DNA of 64,000 nt. It comes from Bacillus alkalicellulosilyticus (GTDB lineage: Bacteria; Bacillota; Bacilli; Bacillales; Bacillaceae_F). Of the stretch, positions 63,580-64,000 are shown piece by piece; within the stretch, counting starts at the first letter, position 1; each line of letters begins with the position of its first letter. A program made the translations under genes and the position numbers. Under the pieces are notes generated by a model, which made no database searches, was not told where the DNA came from, and worked only from the letters and a program-made list of their open reading frames with translations. The stretch is taken from the NCBI RefSeq assembly GCF_002019795.1, contig NZ_KV917382.1, positions 1 through 64,000 on the forward strand, given 5' to 3'.

Positions 63580-63777
63580 ATGATAAAATATATGTTTGAT
63601 AGCGTCGGCTTTTTTATGGCTGAAGATATATCAACTCTCGAAAAAAAAATCAACGATGATTTTAGAGTAAAAGAACTTGGAGCAAAAATAAAAGATGTAA
63701 AAGTAAATACCCCTTTAGATGAAAATGGTAATATATATTTCTTTATAGCTACAGTTGTCTTTGAAATGGAAAAATAG
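63580..63777 (+). CDS. Hypothetical protein, 65 aa
   Basis: ATG 63580 follows ataggtgac. The product (MIKYMFDSVGFFMAEDISTL...) is a small alpha/beta protein ending VVFEMEK. No family recognised. Confidence 0.52.
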   Translation: MIKYMFDSVGFFMAEDISTLEKKINDDFRVKELGAKIKDVKVNTPLDENGNIYFFIATVVFEMEK

Positions 63778-63825
63778 TATTTTGAGTAGTGACGTCATTA
63801 ACTATGCCCTTATAGGAGGTTAGTA

Positions 63826-64000
63826 ATGGAGAGGGAAATAGAACAATTCGATGGTATTAAATTGGATAGTCGAGGTTTTTACAATCGTGATTATATCGTT
63901 TCAACGAAACTTAATACTTTATTGAATTTTAAACATTGGGTTTGTTATGCAAATTACGATGGGGAAGAAAATAAAGATAAATGTATAAGAATGAGTGAAA
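63826..64000 (+). CDS. Hypothetical protein, N-terminal 58 residues (cut by window end)
   Basis: ATG 63826 follows a perfect aggagg. The frame is open to the window end: MEREIEQFDGIKLDSRGFYN onward to CIRMSE. The part seen has no recognisable motif. Confidence 0.55.
   Translation, partial: MEREIEQFDGIKLDSRGFYNRDYIVSTKLNTLLNFKHWVCYANYDGEENKDKCIRMSE

Overview
The window is about 64 kb of low-GC Firmicutes DNA, most probably part of a large Bacillaceae plasmid. Supporting signs are strong AGGAGG-type ribosome binding sites, frequent GTG and TTG starts, an AbrB-type regulator, sigma-A promoters with extended -10 (TGnTATAAT), an initiator gene followed by an iteron-like array with a DnaA box, and a backbone of ssb, topB, an ArdC-like protein, a helicase and a DNA-methyltransferase-like gene. 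No rRNA, tRNA, CRISPR or transposase was seen.

Layout. 1-8.2 kb is a surface/secretion operon: tandem duplicate pilin-like peptides, two TadE-like proteins, a lipoprotein, a membrane-anchored protein and a secreted protein of ten CARDB-like repeats. 8.3-13.6 kb holds an autoregulated-looking XRE gene and small plasmid genes, one with an in-frame stop. 13.7-19.2 kb is an AT-rich three-gene island (DNA methyltransferase, double-GHKL histidine-kinase-like ATPase, diverged receiver-like partner) that looks like a biological-conflict module. 19.5-27.6 kb carries ssb and a methyltransferase-like gene, each split by a group II intron. 28-36 kb is an RHS polymorphic toxin with immunity gene and a decayed displaced toxin/immunity cassette. 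36.1-38.6 kb is the replication region: rep leader, rep gene and seven 13-bp repeats. 38.6-54.1 kb is an ardC-like gene and one helicase gene broken by four group II introns. 54.1-64 kb is a run of small DNA-processing and membrane genes including a receiver-only protein, DUF2325, topoisomerase III and AbrB.

Two themes stand out. First, six group II introns sit in three genes, four of them in a single helicase reading frame. With the boundaries given here every split gene rejoins to a whole number of codons without internal stops (helicase 1103 aa, methyltransferase 357 aa, SSB 156 aa). One intron seems to carry a 53-nt 3' extension like Bacillus cereus B.c.I4, and one has a frameshifted intron protein. 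Second, four leaders (about 1.4, 9.3, 19.5 and 38.7 kb) share a structured RNA: a small covarying hairpin, the sequence AGCGGG (AGCGGT in one), then a long terminator-like hairpin. These leaders probably put four operons under a common attenuation-type control; I cannot say whether this is a known Rfam family.

All calls rest on reading sequence and supplied translations; no database search was run. Domain names are recognitions from memory with the stated confidence.
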